Shown here: positions 60,666 through 64,000 of the stretch, piece after piece
Layout of the letters: every line of letters begins with the position of its first letter
Numbering within the stretch: position 1 is the first letter of the stretch
Assembly: GCF_937616625.2 (NCBI RefSeq)
Contig: NC_065572.1
Location: 68,322,653 to 68,386,652, forward strand
From: Mercurialis annua
Lineage: Eukaryota > Streptophyta > Magnoliopsida > Malpighiales > Euphorbiaceae
Length of the DNA: 64,000 bases
Reading direction: 5' to 3'
Notes under the pieces: model-generated
The model's input: only the letters and a program-made list of their open reading frames with translations
The model's database searches: none
Told to the model about the DNA's origin: nothing
Program-made: the position numbers and the translations under genes

Positions 60666-63423
60666 ATGGCTGCTTATAACTCTCATTGTCATAATCTCAC
60701 TCACTCAATGATTCCTTTTTTTGTTGTTTTCCTTCTTGTTTTTGCTTCTCCTGTCCTTACACATGATCAACTGATCAACTCCGATTCCGGCCACCGCTTT
60801 CCGGCTAATCAGACGTTCCGGCCGGATAAAGAAATTTTGAAGCTCAAAAGAATCAATGCTTATCTTAAGAAGATCAACAAGCCTGCTGTCAAGACAATTC
60901 AGGTACTTCTGTCTTAATTGTTTATATGTTTTTATTTATATGTAGTTATAGCTCAAATAGTATAAGCGGTCTGGCAGCAATCTGCTGGGCCGTGAGGTCA
61001 ATTCTTCAAAAAAAATTAACTTGAGTTGTTGTTGCAGAGCCCTGATGGTGATATAATAGACTGTGTTTTATCTCATCATCAACCGGCATTTGATCATCCA
61101 AAGCTTAAGGGATTAAAACCATTGGTAATTATTATTTTCTGTTTGTTTCTATGGAAAATATTTTCCTAGAATGTTTATTTTCATTTGTAGCTGCCATTTG
61201 AATGCTAAATTTGGATGATTTTATAGGATCCACCAGAGAGGCCAAAAGGTAACGAGACTACAGAGACAGCAGCAACAGAGAGCTATCAGCTATGGAGAGA
61301 TTCAGGTCAATTATGCCCGGAAGGAACTGTGCCGATAAGAAGAACAGTTGCAAAAGATATTTTAAGAGCAAATTCTGTTAAAAGATTCGGCAGAAAATTA
61401 AGAAGACATGTAAGAAGAGATTCCTCAGGCACTGGTCATGAGGTTAGCAATGAAAAAATTATTCGATCCTTTTAAAAAAAATTATTCAGTACTCATCGAT
61501 TTCGCACATTTTAGAGCCGGGTGAGACGGCCACCCCACCTCGCGCCATCCTTGTTTGAGCTTTTGGGTATTGATATGAAGTCTTTAATTATGTTGCAGCA
61601 TGCAGTTGTATTTGTTAATGGAGATCAATATTACGGAGCAAAGGCGAACGTAAACGTTTGGGCGCCACGCGTCGCCGATCAATACGAGTTCAGCTTGTCA
61701 CAAATTTGGGTCATCTCTGGTTCATTTGGCAATGATCTAAATACCATTGAAGCTGGTTGGCAGGTAGGTTTATACATGTTCAAAATGATTTGTTTTTTAT
61801 TCATGGAACTAGATTTTTTACTGTGCATAGAATGTTATTTATTTATCTCTTAACAGGTTAGTCCTGAGCTATATGGAGACAACTATCCAAGATTCTTCAC
61901 TTATTGGACAGTAAGTCTGATATTATATAGTTCATTAAATTTTAATGATTACTTAATTAAGTAAAGATTAATTAAGACATTGGTATTTAATTGCAGACTG
62001 ATGCATACCAAGCAACCGGATGCTACAATTTATTATGTTCTGGGTTTGTTCAGACCAACAATAAGATTGCAATTGGAGCTGCAATTTCTCCAAGATCCTC
62101 CTACAATGGCAGACAATTTGATATTGGCCTAATGGTTTGGAAGGTAAATTTTTTCTTTTATAATTTTGGATTGTTTTTCCTGTTCATCAAAAGCTTTTAA
62201 TAATTCATGATTTTGACTAAAACACATATTTTCTTGTTTTTTTTTGTCTAATAATCATTTTAAAATCAAATATTCTCTTTATTTTTCTTGTCAAAGGGGT
62301 TTCTTGATGCTGTCAACTTATTCAAAATGTTTTCTTTATTAAAGATAGGTTCTTTATTTGATTGACTCCAACTGGCTTTTGGGTCCTAACACACATTTTC
62401 TTGTTTTCTCTTCTCTTATTTATTTGTACTTTTCTAAGATAATTGATTTTCATGGTACCTATATTATTGCTTTATTGCAATTTGATGACCAACTTTGATT
62501 CGTCTAGAATTTAGTTTTTAAATTTTAATTTCATTTCAAAGGTAGATTTTTCAGCAAAAAATGTATATGCGCTAGTCAGTTTTTGGTATTTCCTGCCAGA
62601 AAACACATACACGTAAATTTCCTTAAAAACTTCCCGCTAAAATACGCTTATACACACGTGACAAACTTTTAGACAAGAATAAGTTAAAATTGATTGCCAT
62701 GTGGCAAAATAAGCCAAAATCAGTTAGTCATGTATGCAATTCAAGTTAAAACAAATCAAAATTTAATCACTAAATTACAAAACGGTGATACTTTGAGTAC
62801 TCCCAAAAGTTAATTACCCTATCTTTCTACATACATTGATACCTAAAGCCATCACTAGGGGTGTGCAAAACCCGAATTAATTGAACCAACAAATTCAGTT
62901 CGATTTATTTTGATAGAAAACAAATTTCAACTCACTTTTCGTACAAACAGATTAAATAACCGAGCCGAATGCACACACATAAGTAACTTCTTTGCCCTAC
63001 TACTACTACTAGTACTAAAATAACAAGGTAGTACATTCTATTTAGGATCCAAAGCATGGAAACTGGTGGCTGGAATTCGGGTCAGGACTATTAGTAGGAT
63101 ACTGGCCAGCATTTTTGTTCAGTCATTTAAGAAGCCATGCAAGCATGGTTCAATTTGGAGGAGAAATTGTGAATTCAAGATCCTCAGGCTACCACACATC
63201 TACTCAAATGGGCAGTGGCCATTTTGCAACAGAAGGATTTGGAAAAGCTTCTTATTTTAGAAATTTACAAGTTGTTGATTGGGACAATAATTTATTGCCA
63301 TTATCAAATCTTCATCTCTTGGCTGATCATTCAAATTGCTATGATATAAGGCAAGGCAGGAATAATGTTTGGGGAACTTATTTTTACTATGGAGGTCCTG
63401 GTAGAAATGTAAATTGTCCATGA
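60666..63423 (+). CDS. Neprosin-family secreted protein
   Basis: Seven exons: 60666-60902, 61038-61124, 61227-61442, 61599-61763, 61857-61910, 61997-62143 and 63046-63423. All are phase 0 with GT-AG introns; 427 residues. A signal peptide is followed by a neprosin activation-peptide region (DKEILKLKRINAYLKKINKP, then DGDIIDCV and QPAFDHPKLKG). The C-terminal neprosin domain includes GAKANVNVWAPRV, SLSQIWVISG, GWQVSPELYGDN, RFFTYWTTDAYQATGCYN, WWLEFGS and VGYWP. This order and length match plant DUF4409-DUF239 proteins. Neprosin of Nepenthes is a prolyl endopeptidase using two glutamates; Glu in GWQVSPELYGD and Glu in NWWLEFGS sit where those residues are expected. A secreted or apoplastic protease role is inferred; the substrate is unknown. 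The last intron is longer (902 nt) and contains a GAACCGAA-like repeat patch. Confidence 0.93.
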
Positions 63424-64000
63424 AGATATATATATAAATTGGCATAGCATATAGAGTAAGATTAATTCTTTGCGCAATTTTTTTTTGTTTTTGACTACTA
63501 TAGGGCTTAGCATGATTTGGGTATTTTGATTTTTTTATATATATATGACATGCCCAGTCTTTTTTTTTTGTTTTTTTCCCACATAAGATGTCAATTTTTT
63601 CCATTTTTGGGATTATGTAAATTTGGGAAACACAGGTTTGTTAATAACACTGGATTGTGTGTGAGTTTGTCCATGTTTGTGCTTCATGAACTTGTGAATT
63701 GAGATCAATTAATTCATAGTTATAATTTTAATTAAGTATGGATACTATTTTTATTTTGGTTCAATCAACTCTTAAATTGTACAAAATGAACTCGTTCATT
63801 GACCGCAATAACTTAAATTGGAATAAATTGACCAATTTAGAGTATTGCCTTAAATTAACTAAAATGGTCAAGTGTGAGTTAATTGACACCGACTTATAAA
63901 TTAAGGGACCACATTAACTCTTTGTTCGTTTCTCTTCCGTGCAGCCGCTAGAGAAGAGAGATCTAAATGACAAAAACACCCTTAATAACTAGTTAGTAGT
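63424..64000. other. 3' UTR of the neprosin gene and a truncated repeat
   Basis: 63424-63720 is T-rich and likely 3' UTR with downstream flank. 63740-63930 contains words such as AAATTAACTAAAATGGTCAA and GTTAATTGACACCGACTTAT, of the kind seen in long-TIR plant MITEs. The window ends before a second arm could be seen. Confidence 0.4.

Noticed and set aside
1..64000. CRISPR arrays, bacterial operons, rRNA or tRNA genes
   Set aside because: None seen. Repeats here are plant MITEs, microsatellites and gene duplications, and genes are spliced in the eukaryotic way.

Overview
This is a 64 kb stretch of AT-rich nuclear DNA from a eudicot plant. The genes contain GT-AG introns, their closest recognisable relatives are land-plant families (ATL, MOS1, neprosin, SOUL), and the intergenic DNA is full of small non-autonomous transposons (MITEs) and Helitrons. 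The species cannot be named from the sequence alone.

Layout. 1-4.9 kb: intergenic, with a MULE-like inverted-repeat element, a long-TIR MITE and a 562-bp Helitron. 4.9-6.5 kb (-): intronless ATL-type RING-H2 E3 ubiquitin ligase. 8.1-9.4 kb (-): five-exon RPA12-type small subunit of RNA polymerase I. 11.2-19.6 kb (-): complete MODIFIER OF SNC1 1 (MOS1)-like gene with nine coding exons (about 1603 aa). 21.6-37.9 kb (-): a tandem duplicate of that gene in which the block of coding exons 2-7 is present three times in a row. 39.5-41.6 kb (-): two-exon SOUL haem-binding protein. 45.2-45.9 kb (-): a broken SOUL copy. 47.8-50.5 kb (-): six-exon CRAL-TRIO (SEC14-like) protein with an apparent 1-nt frameshift near its end. 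50.7-60.6 kb: gene-poor DNA with a TA microsatellite, several MITEs and a second Helitron carrying an RNase H-like fragment. 60.7-63.4 kb (+): seven-exon neprosin-family secreted protein.

The most notable object is the second MOS1 gene. Both internal repeat junctions join intron 1 to the middle of exon 8 through the same 8-bp filler, so one rearrangement was followed by expansion. All 18 repeated exons stay open. Exons 1 and 7 both end in phase 2 with the same bases, so skipping the truncated exon 8 copies gives a continuous frame of about 2727 codons with three BAT2-N-like modules. If the truncated exon 8 is used instead, translation stops within a few codons of the junction. Transcript data would decide between a giant protein, truncated isoforms and a decaying gene.

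The genes do not form a pathway. The window is ordinary plant genic DNA shaped by two local tandem duplications (MOS1 and SOUL) and MITE activity. The duplicated copies provide paralogous empty sites that date two MITE insertions to after the duplications.
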